A stretch of 64,000 bases of DNA from Whitmania pigra (taxonomy: Eukaryota > Annelida > Clitellata > Hirudinida > Haemopidae). This document shows, in pieces, positions 1-15,400 of the stretch. The notes below the pieces were generated by a model. The model saw only the letters and a program-made list of their open reading frames with translations, made no database searches and had not been told where the DNA came from. Where the stretch lies: positions 4,484,501-4,548,500 of the forward strand of contig JAJTWR010000266.1 in NCBI GenBank assembly GCA_021613335.1, given 5' to 3'. The number at the start of each line of letters is the position of its first letter. Within the stretch, counting starts at the first letter, position 1. The position numbers and the translations under genes were made by a program.

Positions 1-1204
1 TTAGATTTAAATATAACGTTGCAATAACCTAAATATTGCTCAACAAACATTTAATTAAAAAGTTCCACTGAAAGATTGCAAACCATTTTGTGGACCTCGA
101 CTGACAAGCAATTGGCATGTTTGTGGTTTAAATCATGTCCGCTTCATGAGCAGTGATGATGATGATGATGATGATTGATGATGATGGTGATGATGACGAT
201 GATGATGATTACGATGGCGATGATCATAAAACATACTGAAACGAGACAAAAGAAATGACGTAATCACAGAAATCAGATTTCATTGTGTTTATTGCAGTGA
301 TTATGACAACCTGTTCGTTAATTGATAATAATAAAAATTATAACAATAAAGTTAATGATAATAATAAAAATTATAACAATAAAGTTAATGATAATAATAA
401 CTATTATAATAAAGTTAGTTAACTATTATAATAAGGTTAGCGAGAAAAAAAGATCAAATAAATATACTGCTGTCGTCGGAAAGTTTGACACCAAACTCCC
501 ATCCATGACAACCGTTACCATGACGACCACCGGCATTGTCAGGTTTTTTGGCATCCTTAAGAACCGTACCTTCTCATGATGACGAAGACGGTGATGATAA
601 TGATAAGAACTAGGTAAAACCCTTACAACTCTGAATTGTCGATGACCTTCGCACGATCTTCAAGATTTCCCGACAGACGAGAAAAAAAACAGACTTTAAT
701 ATTTTTAGAGTTCAGCCACAGACACCAAAACAAATCCAAGACAGCATTGGATGTGTGAGCATCACAAACCATAGCAACAACAACAACAACAACGTAGACT
801 GCTGTCAACGAACAACAAGTTTTAAGCTGTTAACAACAACAACAACAACAAGTTGCAACATCTTGTTGCCAGCAGCAAATCCAGGCTCAATAATGTTCCG
901 TCGTTTCCTGTGTTTTATCCTCAGATGAAATGCTTCCATTTGTTCAACTGTCGAATGGAGATCATTATCATAATCGCGACAACATAAGCCCGACTTAAGT
1001 CCAGTCCGAGCAAATGATTTCATCAATACTTTATTCCTGTCATCGCAGGCATCATTATCATCACCACCACCGTTATCATCATCATCAGGAGGAATAGGCA
1101 AGAAAACCTGGAAAACTGTGAAATAAGTCATTGTATCTGTGCAATTTCGGAATAATAATAATAACAACAACAACAATAATAATAACAATCACAATGTTTT
1201 AATT
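1..1204. other. Left-edge non-coding region with triplet repeats
   Basis: No gene could be assigned. The stretch holds short ATG/GAT repeats (about 155-210), a duplicated AT-rich motif (about 325-400, two copies of a roughly 40-base unit rich in AATAATAA), and CAA repeats (about 775-850 and 1155-1190). On the minus strand an open frame at about 805-1188 has a central portion of mixed composition (acidic run, then a Lys/Arg-rich end) that could be an exon of an unknown gene or distal 3'UTR of the NUDT3-like gene, whose likely polyadenylation signal lies at 1205-1210. I do not recognise it and do not call it. Confidence 0.5.
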
Positions 1205-1210
1205 TTTATT
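1205..1210 (-). promoter_or_regulatory. Probable polyadenylation signal of the NUDT3-like gene
   Basis: AATAAA on the minus strand, about 100 bases past the TGA stop at 1309-1311. The position is typical for a 3'UTR signal. No other AATAAA lies between the stop and this site. Confidence 0.5.
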
Positions 1211-1308
1211 AATCCGTGAATTTGTGCAGTTGTTCTTCAATAATAAAAATAAATACTCAATCGGCGTCATAACAATCATCACAAAAACGAATCGAGGCAA
1301 CTACATCG

Positions 1309-4300
1309 TCACGAGGGATGGTCTTCTTGTTGTTGTTGAGGGTTGTTGTTGACGTTGTTGACGTTGTTGTTGAGGTTGTCGAGGTACAACAGGTGTGCAG
1401 GTCTATGCAGCTTCAGGTGACGACGTGCCTCGTCCATGCTGAACCACTTTCTGCGACGTCCTTTAGATGGAGAAAAGTCACAATCATCATCACCATTACC
1501 ATCATCGTCATCATCACTATCATCGTCATCATCACTATCATCGTCGTCGTCGTCAACAACATCATCATCAGCACCATCTTCGCCACCGCTGGTAAATTAA
1601 TGAGACAGACATTACCTCATACCGTATGTTCCCAAGATATTCACTGGTTCTCAGTTAATTAGTCATCGTTCAATAATAATTATTAAATGTTGTTGTTGTT
1701 GTTGTTATGGGCTGCCACTCAGGTTGTAAATAAAAAAAAAAGCAAAGCTTAAGAACGGCTGATATTTTGTCCTCAGTAATTGTCGAATATTACAGAATCA
1801 AATCACAGGACAAATCTTCTAAGCCTTTCAAAAAACGTCTTATCAGCCATAGATTGCGAGGTACACATAGATGAAGTACAAGTACAAGTAGAACAAGTAG
1901 AGATAAATTACGGAGATTAACATAAAACAAAGAAAAAAAGAAATTATGTCGAAATGAGATCAAAGAATTCGTCGTGGTCAAAATGGCGGATTAACGAGTT
2001 TAAAGAGGTCCGTTTATCCGTCCATATATCTTCAAGATGACTCGTCTTTCATCAACTGCACTCAGTAACTTCACAAGAAGTGTTGTTGTTGTTGTTGTTT
2101 TTGTTTATTATTAATATTATTATTATTAGAAATTAAGTTTATAAGTTTACGTGTTGCATGTATTTATTGTTGCATATTTTTGTATATTACACGTTGTTTT
2201 TCATGAATGACGTCAGCAACAAAGATAAACAAAGAATGCCTATAAAATGCGTTGCAATTAAATGGGCTGCTCATTAAATACTGACCTATTTAAAAACATG
2301 CAATTTGAATCAGAATAATGTAGTACAACTAAAATTAATCAGCTTATGAATAATCATGAGGTCATACGGACCCTGTCGATGGGCCTACTATTGATTGCTA
2401 CGGTAACCAGTCACACAATTAGCAGCAACACAACTCACCCATGCTCCTGGCTTCATCCCACTCGTCCAACTGCTCAGCTACGATCATGACGAAGACGATG
2501 GTCCTCGTTTTGGAGGATGAACTCTTGAATAACAATCGATCATCACACGTCAACCGTAAATCGCACGTCGATCATCAATCATTCAACAACCCACAATCAC
2601 AAATTACCTTATCAATCATCTTATTCCAAACAATTGATTGATTGCACTCCATGCATACCTATTGCGAAGTTCGTCATTCAGTCTGCTTTCTATGTTTAAC
2701 TGATTTGTTTCCAACCTTTCTACGTAATCCCCAAACAACAAACAAACAAAACCAACAGCCAAAACTATCAGCTCACTAGGTACGTTGCCCCCCCCCCCCA
2801 GAAACCACGTGAAACACACCTCAAAGACACCTAGGCACCTATCCAGTTGACCCTTAACACCAGCCTCCTCCAAAACCTCCCTCAGGGCTGCCATTTGAAC
2901 CTCCTCGGTCGGTTCAATTCCACCACCTGGAATGATCCACAATTCCGGATCCCTGCTCGTTGAGACGAGTAACACCTGCAAAGAATCACAACGTGACAAG
3001 CTCACGCGATCACATGATCGTTGCATCGAATATTGACAATGTCATTGAAAGTATCTCAGGAGTAATATGTACATACGATTACTGCATACAACGACCTAGA
3101 TAAGATGGTGAAGACCAATCAATAATACCAACAATAACAACATCATAAACAAATCGAAAATCAAATTTGTTAGGAACTGCAGAAGTCCATTAATGAAACA
3201 TTAGTATGCATTATTAATTTGTAATTATCATCATCATCATGGCTCGTATATAGAGTGCTGTAAAGGAGAACGAAACAAGCATGTGCTTGTAACAACAGCG
3301 GTTAAGTACCACCATATGCTTTTATTGTAAATGCCTACATCATCATCATCAAACCCGACGGGTTGATAGATAGATGGATGGAGCAGGAATTAAAACCATT
3401 GCAAAGCAATTTATTGTTTAATTTATCTCCATGCAATTGTCTGATTTATGGAAAGTAATAATTACGAGCTTTTCAATTGAAGCAATAAATAAAATATTTA
3501 CTGGGTTGTTTCATTGAATAATAATGCATATAATAAGAATACATACAATAACACATACAAGAATACATATAAGGATACATACAATGATACATACAAGAAT
3601 GTATATAAGGATACATACAAGGTTACATACAAAGATACATACAAGAATACCTACAAGAATACATGCATGAATACATAAAAGAATACTTACCAAAATACAT
3701 CTAAGGATACATACAATAAAACGAACTAAAAGAAAATAGAATAGAAAGACTTCATTTTCAAACAAGATCAAAGCGGAAAGGAAAGTGCAACTAATAGTTG
3801 AAAACATATTTATGAATATTTACATTTATGAATATTTATATTTACATTAGCATCTAATGTCAGTATAATGAGCCATCATAAAAATCATGTATTACAATTA
3901 TTAGCAGCTTAACATCAGAATTAAATATGGTGATTAGAACTTAACAGGTTACTTGAAATGGCATTACAAAGGTCAAACATATTCAAACACATTCAAACCT
4001 TAATGCTAGAGTCCACCTTATCTCAAATAAATTATGAATAGTAATAATAGTCTTATGATATAATCTTACCATAAATTTATTCCATAAATATTTCTACCCA
4101 CAATACTTAATTAGTAATTAGTATCTAATATTATCATTGCTTCTTATTTGAGGAAAGCTTTGTGGTATCATGCCAAAAAATTTAATTCGAACAATAATTA
4201 CTTAAATAAATTACAATATATTCCTGATCAGAAGTACTTATAGAAGTGCAGAACATGACTAACAGTTAACAGATAACCTCAACCTTAAACTACCACAACA

Positions 4301-5489
4301 ACTAACTAACTCTTATTTATTTAACAACAACCACATCTAGAAATCACATAATTTACCATTCATCATCATCATCATCATCACTAATCATCGTGGAACAGTT
4401 CAAACTTCTTGTAACAACTGATAAAACAAATGATCTTGTGAGACCAAGCAGTGACCTTCGAAATGTCCTCAGCATCTTATGTTAATCATTATTATCATCA
4501 CATTTTTAATCATTATCAACACAATCATCATCATCACATTCCAATCATTATCACTGTCATTCGTTTGAAGGATTTACAAACTTCAAAATGCTCGTGCGTG
4601 ACTTTAACGGCATCTGCTCTTGGAGGTCACGTGAAGGTCAAAGCATTGTTATCTTCTGCGCATTTTTTGGGTGTTGCAAGAAATTATCAAAAAAGCCTAA
4701 ACGGAAATTCACCAGCTTAAAATAGATAACCCAGGAATTTTGTTAAAGCCATCACATCATTAGCATTTTTGCTGTGTTGCCGTTGCACTACTACATCAAT
4801 AAATTTAATAATGTGATCATTTGACTCACATTGTGATGTGTGCTAGATTACATCTAAAAATATCTGGTTCAGAGTGGAACAACATACCAGTTCAAACAAG
4901 TATTCCTAACATCCATTCACCAAGTTCTGTTGAATTTCACAAAATGAAATCAACCTTTTAAGACATCAACAAAAATTGCTTAAGGACAAATGCTTTCCAA
5001 TGTCTTAAAAATATTGTTTATTCAAAGTGCAAAGCTTCAAAAACAATTAATAAGAATTCCAAATGTTTTACACTGTGTAAGCTGTGAAAAAAATGTTAAA
5101 TCTAAACAAATATCTCTAATGTTTACATTTGGCATGACCATCATTGAAATGGAAAATAATATGTCTAAATTAAATAACCAAAATCCAACCATTTAAACTT
5201 GTGCAATGAGAAGACATACCATGTCAAACAAAATAAACAAATCTTCGTCTAAGGGCACTTAAAATCAAATAACAAATCCCTCTAAAAGTCAATGACAGAT
5301 ACTCAGAAAAATAAGCTCAATTGGTTCATCAAAATTACAACAAAAGTAATTCAATGCTTGTAAAACCAATCATTACCAACTTACTTCTCTCTCGCTGTGA
5401 TCCCTGACACAGACACATGCCGCTCTTCGTCTGAATCCATCCTGATCATAAGTCCTAATATTGTCCTTCTTCCTTGCCATACTTGTCAT
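1309..5489 (-). CDS. NUDT3: Diphosphoinositol polyphosphate phosphohydrolase (Nudix, NUDT3/DIPP type)
   Basis: Four coding exons on the minus strand: 5385-5489, 2820-2975, 2439-2523 and 1309-1460. Phases agree at each junction and give 165 residues, close to the 168-172 of vertebrate DIPP1. Members of this family remove the beta-phosphate from diphosphoinositol polyphosphates (InsP7, InsP8) and hydrolyse diadenosine polyphosphates in the cytosol. Exon 1 encodes the family N-terminus (RTYDQDGFRRRAACVCVR). Exon 2 carries the strand VLLVSTSRDPELWIIPGG and a complete Nudix box at residues 53-75, with catalytic REVLEE at 67-72. Exon 3 encodes the TRTIVFVMIVAEQLDEW strand and exon 4 the RRRKWFSMDEA segment. 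Start chosen at the first ATG in frame before RTYD; a second ATG lies three codons later. The last 20 or so residues are Asn/Gln-rich and encoded by AAC/CAA triplets, unlike vertebrate tails. NUDT4/10/11 are equally similar, so NUDT3 stands for the subfamily. Confidence 0.9.
3528..3725. repeat. Minisatellite of a roughly 10-12 bp ATACATACAAG-like unit
   Basis: Imperfect tandem array with variants such as ATACATACAAGA, ATACATATAAGG and ATACATACAATG. It lies in intron 1 of the NUDT3-like gene (2976-5384). It produces a meaningless cysteine/isoleucine open frame on the minus strand. The rest of this intron is AT-rich with small ATC runs (3228-3240, 3343-3352, 4362-4382) and nothing else I can identify. 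Confidence 0.8.
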
Positions 5490-6707
5490 TATATTCAACT
5501 TTTAAGTACAGATTATGTGTTGGATTATGCCGAGGAAATCTTGACGAACCTCACAAATGGTATTCTTAATAAAGAAAGTAGAAAAAGTCACAAAATGCAG
5601 GAATTAAAGGTCGACATGTTGAAGAAGGAGACCACTTCAGAAAGCAGTACTTTAAGACCGAGTTCGGTCGATAATAAAGCAGCAAAGAGTTGAAAACATG
5701 CGCGCTCATTAAATATTATTGTAAAAGTCGCTAGATGCTTTTCGCTTGTATTAATTTTTGTAAACTTTTTTCGAGATAAGACAGTTCCGTCAAAGATAAA
5801 ACTTCCCTTACTTCACAAGCCAGCCACCCATCTCAACAGGTTAGTTATGTCACTAGAAAAAGAACGAAGCTATTAATGTTCCCACTCGACCGATAACATT
5901 CAGATCTTAGTCTCAAGCTAAAATAACAAGAGCTAAAAAAAAGACTAAAATATGTTTCAGTCTAAAGTTAAACCACGATGCGCCAGAGCTTGCCATTAAA
6001 TGATAATAACGCAGTCTTTGCACTGAGCCAAACTCTGTTTAAAGATGTCTAGTGACACCCCAAATGTTCAAAATAATATATTGTGTCAAGGTCGCGGGAC
6101 CATTCCCCAAAATCCAAGTGGGTTACCAAATATTGCTTAATACCTTACCATTACAAAATACTTCAGAGCAATGCTGAGGTTCTACAAGACACATAAGATT
6201 GAAGACCTTAACAAGACTTGTAATTAAATGCTGACACAACCTAAAAAAAAAGACTTTAAAACAGTCCAAATACGCCAATAATCACTGAAACCAACACAAC
6301 CTTATCGAATTATCTCATATAAATTACTTCTTACATATATCAGAGTTGAAACCTATTACCCCCTTGCTTTTCTGGAGTTTCATCCGAAATCATTCATAAT
6401 TGAGAAACATTAAAAGCGTTGGTGATCTACAGAAGTCGGATTTCCATTGGAAATTAAGAAATACAATTGAATCCAGTGACAATTAACCACTAAGCCAGAC
6501 AACAAAGTATTGTTAATTCTAGCAATTAAATAGGGAAAGCCTCAATAACAAATTCAATGTCTCTGAAAGCTTATACAGAAATGCATCATTCAACAAATAA
6601 TTTGTAACTACAATCACTTAAAACTTCCAGCACACTTCTGCTTGATGGAACAAAATCAAATAAAGTTTCGACGACATTATTCAATAATTTCTACAATTGG
6701 AGAGGAA
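5490..6707. other. Intergenic region between NUDT3 start and ATP6V0B stop
   Basis: About 1.2 kb holding the promoter side of the NUDT3-like gene (right of 5489) and the 3'UTR of ATP6V0B (left of 6708). No open frame with recognisable content, no tRNA and no mobile element seen. Base composition is AT-rich throughout. Confidence 0.6.
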
Positions 6708-8549
<1,842 letters not shown>

Positions 8550-9180
8550 TTCGGCAGACACTTAAAAAAAATTAAGTTAAAAGTGTATGCAGTTGTATTT
8601 ACAAATAAAGACCAAAATGACTTCGGTAACACACGTATCAGTCACGCCTATCCGGTCATTTGCTTGATACAGGCGGTTGAAGCAAGATCAATAATAACAT
8701 TCTAAACACGGTTTAATTTAGGTAAAATGCGTCACATTATTTTAATTTAATTTATTAAATTTGTGTCAGATATTTAAAAAAAATACAAAAACATTAACTA
8801 ATTTATTTCTTTAATTTGCATAAAGGTGTAGCAATATGACTGAGATTTTTTGATAGATTTGGAGAAATACGGTACTGAAAGAGCATCGAAACTCGTTACT
8901 GCTCGTTAAGCATAAAAAGTTTCGAACCGATTTCTCTGTTTTTTTCAATTATCCACCATAAGCATCACCAAATGTTCTGAAAGATCAATAGTTTTCAGAA
9001 AATAAATGGATAAATTATTTCGTTGTCGCAATAAATAAATGTGTGTTAAAACATTGCAACTATCTTAAATCTTAAATATCTACCATCATTACTCGCAAAA
9101 TATTTCAAAAGGTAAATGGATCATTCTAATTAAATGAGATAATGTATTGCATCATGTCAAAGTCTAAAAATATTGATATT

Positions 9181-9441
9181 TTATGTCGCATTTAGCAAAG
9201 TCGCTTTCCTTTGAATAAACTTTGAAGAATAATCCAACACTATGGCACTCGTCTGCTCCGACGCCTTTGCTAGCAGGACTCCGAGATGATGTGTGGTAAG
9301 CTGATACCTTATAAATGTTGCGCGCCGATGATATAGCTGTGGTTTTACATCAGTGATGAATTTGTCTGCTCGAGCGTCAATAGATTTTATAGCTACTATT
9401 AAAAGTTGTAAAGAAAGAACCTTTAGTAGAACGGCGTGCAT
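9181..9441 (-). CDS. Hypothetical 86-residue protein, head-to-head with quaking
   Basis: An uninterrupted frame from ATG to TAA, not recognised as any family. The first 25 residues (MHAVLLKVLSLQLLIVAIKS...) resemble a signal peptide or membrane anchor. The rest is mixed and protein-like (KFITDVKPQLYHRRATFIRY, LTTHHLGVLLAKASEQTSA), without triplet-repeat bias and with a somewhat higher GC content than the flanks. It begins 36 bases from the quaking start codon on the other strand, so both could share a promoter. It could also be one exon of a longer gene or a chance frame, because no splice partner was identified. The 8550-9180 stretch between it and ATP6V0B contains nothing else recognisable. 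Confidence 0.3.
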   Translation of the reverse strand: MHAVLLKVLSLQLLIVAIKSIDARADKFITDVKPQLYHRRATFIRYQLTTHHLGVLLAKASEQTSAIVLDYSSKFIQRKATLLNAT

Positions 9442-9477
9442 GCTCTAGAATAGGATATCGCCTGTTTTCTACAAATA

Positions 9478-12400
9478 ATGTTTTCGAGCGATGACGAGTT
9501 TTCTCAGATAAGAATCGTTGATTCGAACCAGCAACAGAACACTAACGACTCTGGTTTGTCAATTTCTTGTGATATTAGGAGTGACTGCAACACAAAATGT
9601 AATGAAGTAATTTTAAGACAAAAAGATACTCGATATAACACATCACCAGAGTATTTAGCCCAATTGCTAAGTGACAAAAAAAAGTTGCAGAGTTTTCCTG
9701 GACTTTTTGCTCATTTGGAAAAACTTCTGGATGAAGGTTCACTTGGATTTTCTTTTCTACATTTCATGTTTTACACGCAAACTGTAGATCTTAAAAATTT
9801 CACTAAAACATTAAGTCGTATGCATATATTTACCAATAATTTTTAACTTTAGAGATTGGTAAAGTTAGGAGAAACCTCTTCCATCTCATACCCAGTACAT
9901 TGTCAAAGTGTCTTCCAAATCCAATTGGTCCCACTGTAACTCTCTCTGAAAAGCTCTCTGTGCCCATTGATGAGTACCCAGATGTAAGTTTATATTATAT
10001 CTATTTTGATTCGATGATAAATTATTGTCATTGGAGAAAGTTATTCCAAGACATGAATGACAAAGTCATTAATAAGGCTTGCTTTTAATGCAGGGATGTC
10101 TGTGAACAAAATTGAATGATTGTATTGATTTTCTGTAGATGTAGTTTACAGTTTGTTTTTGTTGGTGGACGTTTCTATATATAAGTTTGTTTCACCAGTT
10201 AAAGTAAGTAAAAACAATTATTGAATTCATGCATCTGTAAGTTAAGTGAATAACTTTTTACCTCTACCCCAGTATTTACAGCATAGTATTACATTTAATT
10301 TTAAATCATTTTAAGATATATACTTTTTAGTGTGATAATTTATTTTAATTTTAAAGTCGACGTTTAAGCAACTTACACACAACTATGAATTTAATACAGG
10401 ACATTGCTTGCATGTCTCTACAAATGATTTTTCACAAGAAAGAAATTGAGGAGAAATAAATAACAAATGAATGAATAGAGAATAAACTAGGGGCAATACA
10501 TGAAAGTAATAAAAACATGAATAACACTGAATAAGTAAACCAGAATAATATAAAAAGTCTCAAGGTATAATCAAACTTTGATAAGAGATGAGCTCCGCTC
10601 AAATCCTGGCATCTTCTCTTCCCCATAAGTCTCTAACTTTCCTTAACCCTACCTCTCTCCTACTATCTCCACCTATTATTTTTTTTAGCCATTTCCTCTC
10701 CTGCTATTTATTTTTTACTATCATAGTCATCTCGATTCTCACATTTCATCGACATCATAATCATCACCAGCAAGCCCCGAAATGCATTTTGCGAGCAACC
10801 TGTTGAATGGAAGGGTGTGTGAGAACGATATCAAGACGAGAACTGTGTAGACGAGGTTGTTGTTCTTACTGTTACCAAGCAATTTGATATCAGTGTTTAT
10901 TGGCGATGTTACTGCCGACTGCTTATCAAAAGTTCTTCAAATCATTTCATTCCTTTATCTCCAATCGTGCAAGGCACGAGCAGATATGGAAAATTGATGG
11001 CAATGGCTCTGCGTGCGCGTGGAATGCCTGCCTGAACATGTCCTTTTGTGATTCATAAATAGCGTAAGTGGCATTAATTAATTTAATTATTTGCCTCTGG
11101 TACTGCGAAGAAAGACGAGAGGCGTTCATAGTGATGATTGGAGTAATGGAGAAACCACATTGAGCTCTATCGTCTGCTAAGGATGTTGGAGTAGAGAGAT
11201 CGACGTAGATAAGATGGAATTGTTTATTAAGACGATTCTGCAATAAATTCCCACGATATTGAAGGATGACTTGTGAGTTTCGAAATTAATCATCATTATC
11301 ATTATCATGATCGTTTATTGTACTTCTGCATGGCACAAGAAACTTTTATTATTAAGGCTATGTTTTTTTTTATGCTACATTTGCTTAACGTTTGCAAGTG
11401 GTGCGATTACTTTACGAGCAAAAAAAGTATTTCTCAAAATTTGCGTACGAACGTCTGGATTCCTTGAATATTTTATGATTTTTAATTTTACAGCCCCAGG
11501 CCAATTAAAACGGAAACCTAAGAGGGAAGCCTTCACGTATTGAATTTATCAGCATCGGTTTTGATCGCTAGTTATTGTATTCGCTTCCCTATACTCGACA
11601 AACTTTAATTGCACTTGGAAACTTACTTAAGAATTAACACAGGATATTACACAGGAGAATGAAAGTCTCGCGTAATGACAATGAATAACATTTATTACTG
11701 TTATCGTGCATTAACAATAGTTACAAATACTAGAGCTGACGGGATCGACACCTTAGCTAAACTTTTAAGTTTGTTACTCGTTTGCTGATGTTTTAGGAGT
11801 CACGCTTGAGAAATAATTTTCGCTACTTATTCTCTAACCACTGCACTGACTAAAGACTAAAACATTTGTTGAAGGACCTTCCCTTTGTTATGTTGGACTA
11901 AAAGATTATGATTTTGAGACTGATCGCTTGCGGTCGTACTGGGCATAGATAAAATCTCATGGACTATCTCAGAGTGAATCTCTTGAGTGAAAACAAATTT
12001 CGATCAATGAACTTACAGATGTAAGATCGAAGATTTCCACAAAAGGATCACAGATAAGACCGTGATGGCGAAGACGGTGATGATGATGATGATGGTGATG
12101 CTGACGTAGATTTTTAGCAGCTCTCACGAGTTTAGAATTTCTTTCAATCGTCTCTAGGTCTTATTCCCACCTCGCGCAGGCCTACCCACATTAATGCCCA
12201 GAGTTTTTATTTATCAGTAATCGTGATAGTAAAATCAGTTACTACGCATTCTCTGTTGTCGAGCTCTTGTGCGTGACCGTCGTTAAGCCAAAGTTTTGTG
12301 GGAACATCACCTGCCTCCTTTGCTCGGCAACAAATTCAATTCCACGAACTAAACAACGAGGTTCTCATGCTAATCAAATCGATCTTGAATTTCTGAATAA

Positions 12401-15400
12401 CTTCATTTATTTTATGTTATCATCATCTTCGGAACGTAATAACCACAACCATTAAGCAATGATTGTATTACAAATTACAAATGTAATGTTTTATTTTACA
12501 CGCCTTAAGATCATTTGCGTTTACTAAACTGCATCATGATTATGCTTCTTTTTGAGTTCATATTTATTTATTTATTTCTCAATAACAAACATTAACTCTC
12601 CTTCTGTCGCTATACAAAATGCTTTCAATTATTTACTGTTTCTGTTATTAATGATTATAGTACTTAATAGTAACTGCAATGATAAAGTCTATAAATATAA
12701 ATAAATAATTATAATAATATTATTACGAAAGCATAATCTCTAATAAAGAGTTTGTGACGGCATAAAATTATGCAATAGGATTTGAACAAGTGCTTCAACT
12801 AATTAAGTAATGTTTTCAATTTAGTAATCATTTTGATGATTTCATACGGAAATTTAGTTTCTCTGATTTTTACTCTGATCATGTTATCATTACGTAGTTA
12901 CTTATCACTTTATTGTTGAATTTAGAAATGCATTCGTACATGTGGTCTCGTAGTAATCATCAATGTAACTAACTGTTACTTTAACGTGTAATCATCCTGC
13001 CAGTACAACTTTGTGGGCCGAATACTTGGACCAAGAGGCAGGACAGCCAAACAGTTGGAACAGGACATGGACTGCAAGATCATGATCAGGGGCAAAGGAT
13101 CGACAAGAAATGGCTGCAAAATGGTCAGAACAATGACTTGTCACAAAGTTACTTCTTGTTAATAGCATAGTTTTAACATTTTTAATTTCCCATGAACAAA
13201 CCTTTAATTTAATAATAAGGTGCTGATTGCGTTTTATTTTATGATCTTCAGCACTTTTTAATCCTCATTATTTCTTTCAAAATTCTGGAAGTAGCTAATT
13301 TTACCTGTATTTGTATTCCTTCTTAAACAATGCATTAAGATGTCCCACTACATCCTTTTATTTATGATAAGAAATATATTAATTGGGTTAAAAATTTCTA
13401 GCACAAAGTATATATATTCCGAACGTCAACCTTCCTTCTGGTTGTTGCCGGGGCAACCAAGAGGGGAGGGGCAAGTGCCCAGGGTCCTGAAGTTTTTGTC
13501 AGCCAACTTGGTCTTGTTTATGATATCATTAATTTTATTGATTTGTGATTGCATTTATTAATATGATTATTTACTCAGCTAATAAATAGATTTATGTATA
13601 TTAAACAAGAGCAGCCTCCTACAAATAAAATGCAGGAAACGTGAAAGTTGCCTATTAAAATCAGTCAAGGAAATAATAAAATAATCTTATGCTATTGACC
13701 ATTATTAATGAACGTCTTGCTACACAAATGAGGACAATATAATTTGCATTCTGCCAGTTGGATGCCAGCAAATCAAAACAGCAGGAGCATCAGAACGAAG
13801 AACTACACATTCTTATCACTGTTGAGGATGCTGAAAACCGAGCAAAAATGAAGCTTCAACTTGCTGTCGAACAAGTCAAAAAACTTCTTGTCCCTGCTGT
13901 AATTATGATTTTATTTTTATTTTAATAACTGTATTGTTTTATTAATAACAACATTACTTACTAATAATTACAGATAAATACCCATATCTGACATTAAAGT
14001 AAATTTAGATGTAATTATTTCTAATGCAAATTTGAGTGCCTAATGCCACTGATGTCTTCATTCATGACTATGTTATCAATCATAACTTTATCAATAAGGG
14101 TTATGATTAGTCTGAAGTTGTGACTCAAGGCATAGACTTACTGTTGATTATGAAATATCTGCTTATCAATGGAGCCAATTACTTGTACAGCCTGAAGGAG
14201 AAGACAGTCTGAAGAAGAAGCAGTTGATGGAGCTTGCCATAATTAATGGAACATACAGAGAGACAAGATCTGCTTCATCACCGTCTTCACCTCTTCAAAA
14301 GATTATCAGTGAGTTTGTAATCATTATCATCACCATCAAGTGCATTTTGCAATGCTTCTTGCATAAACATGTTCTTATTAGAGGACATGTTGCTTGGTTA
14401 CCATTAAATTTGGAAATTAGAAATTCCATGTGAAATATGTTTGGTAGTAAAGGGTAATCAGTCAATTTCACGCTTTGGACTGTCAAAATAATGTCGAAAT
14501 ATATACATATGCTGTATTTTCAATCTCAAGCTGGTGTTCAAGGTGCTCAGAGGGTTCACATTCCATCAGTTAAGTATTGCTATTAGCAATGTAGTCGTTA
14601 CCTGTCATGTTCAAAACCTGGCTTGCTCTACATAACAGCACCATATAAGTGGTCTAAGCCAGGGGTACTCAAACTGCGGACCGCCGTCCACAATCCGGAC
14701 TGCCGATAGCTTTTAAGTGGACCTCCAATTATTTCCAAAAAAATAAATTTAAAAATTTAAAAAGTTAAAAAATTCTGAATTCTGGTCTAAGTTTGTAATT
14801 GAGGGTCAATACCCTTGCTCCAAGAAATTGGCTTTATCAGTTCTGACAATATTTGGATCAACTTACACCTTTGAATCATCATTTTCAACTATGAACATTA
14901 TTAAGTCTAAAAATCGAAGTCAATTAACTGATGTACATCTTGGAAATTGCTTGAGAATTGCAATTACTAGCATAATATAATTAAATATTCTCCAAATATC
15001 AAAGAAGTCATGAAGGACAAGCAGTTCCATGCATCACTCTAAATAAAAAGTCTGACAGCATTTTAATATTAATTCATTACTTTTTACTTTACCCCCCCGG
15101 TCCGCATGACTTTGACCCTTGTGGACCGCCACCTATCTGAAAATTACGTAATGTGGACCCCGGCCAAAAAAGTTTGAGTACCCCTGGTCTAAGCATACCT
15201 GATGTTAAGCTTATGGTGCAAATTCATTTATCATATTATTATTATTATTATTATTATTAAGCACTTTTTGGAATAATAATTAAATTAAAGTAGCAATTAG
15301 AATCAACATTATTGTCATCATCATTGTTACCATTATAGTTAACTTTCAAATTTCAGATAGATCACCACTAGCCATTCACTCTCCTTCAATGGGCCTGCTA

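Noticed and set aside
1318..1662. 114-residue plus-strand frame
   Set aside because: It is the antisense of the last NUDT3-like exon (1309-1460) extended through GTT/ATC repeats.
5397..5693. 98-residue plus-strand frame
   Set aside because: It overlaps, in antisense, exon 1 of the NUDT3-like gene, whose minus-strand product matches the family N-terminus.
10947..11243. 98-residue minus-strand frame in quaking intron 2 as a nested gene
   Set aside because: It has no recognisable domain, no splice partners and no promoter signal. It is kept only as a note in the intron entry.
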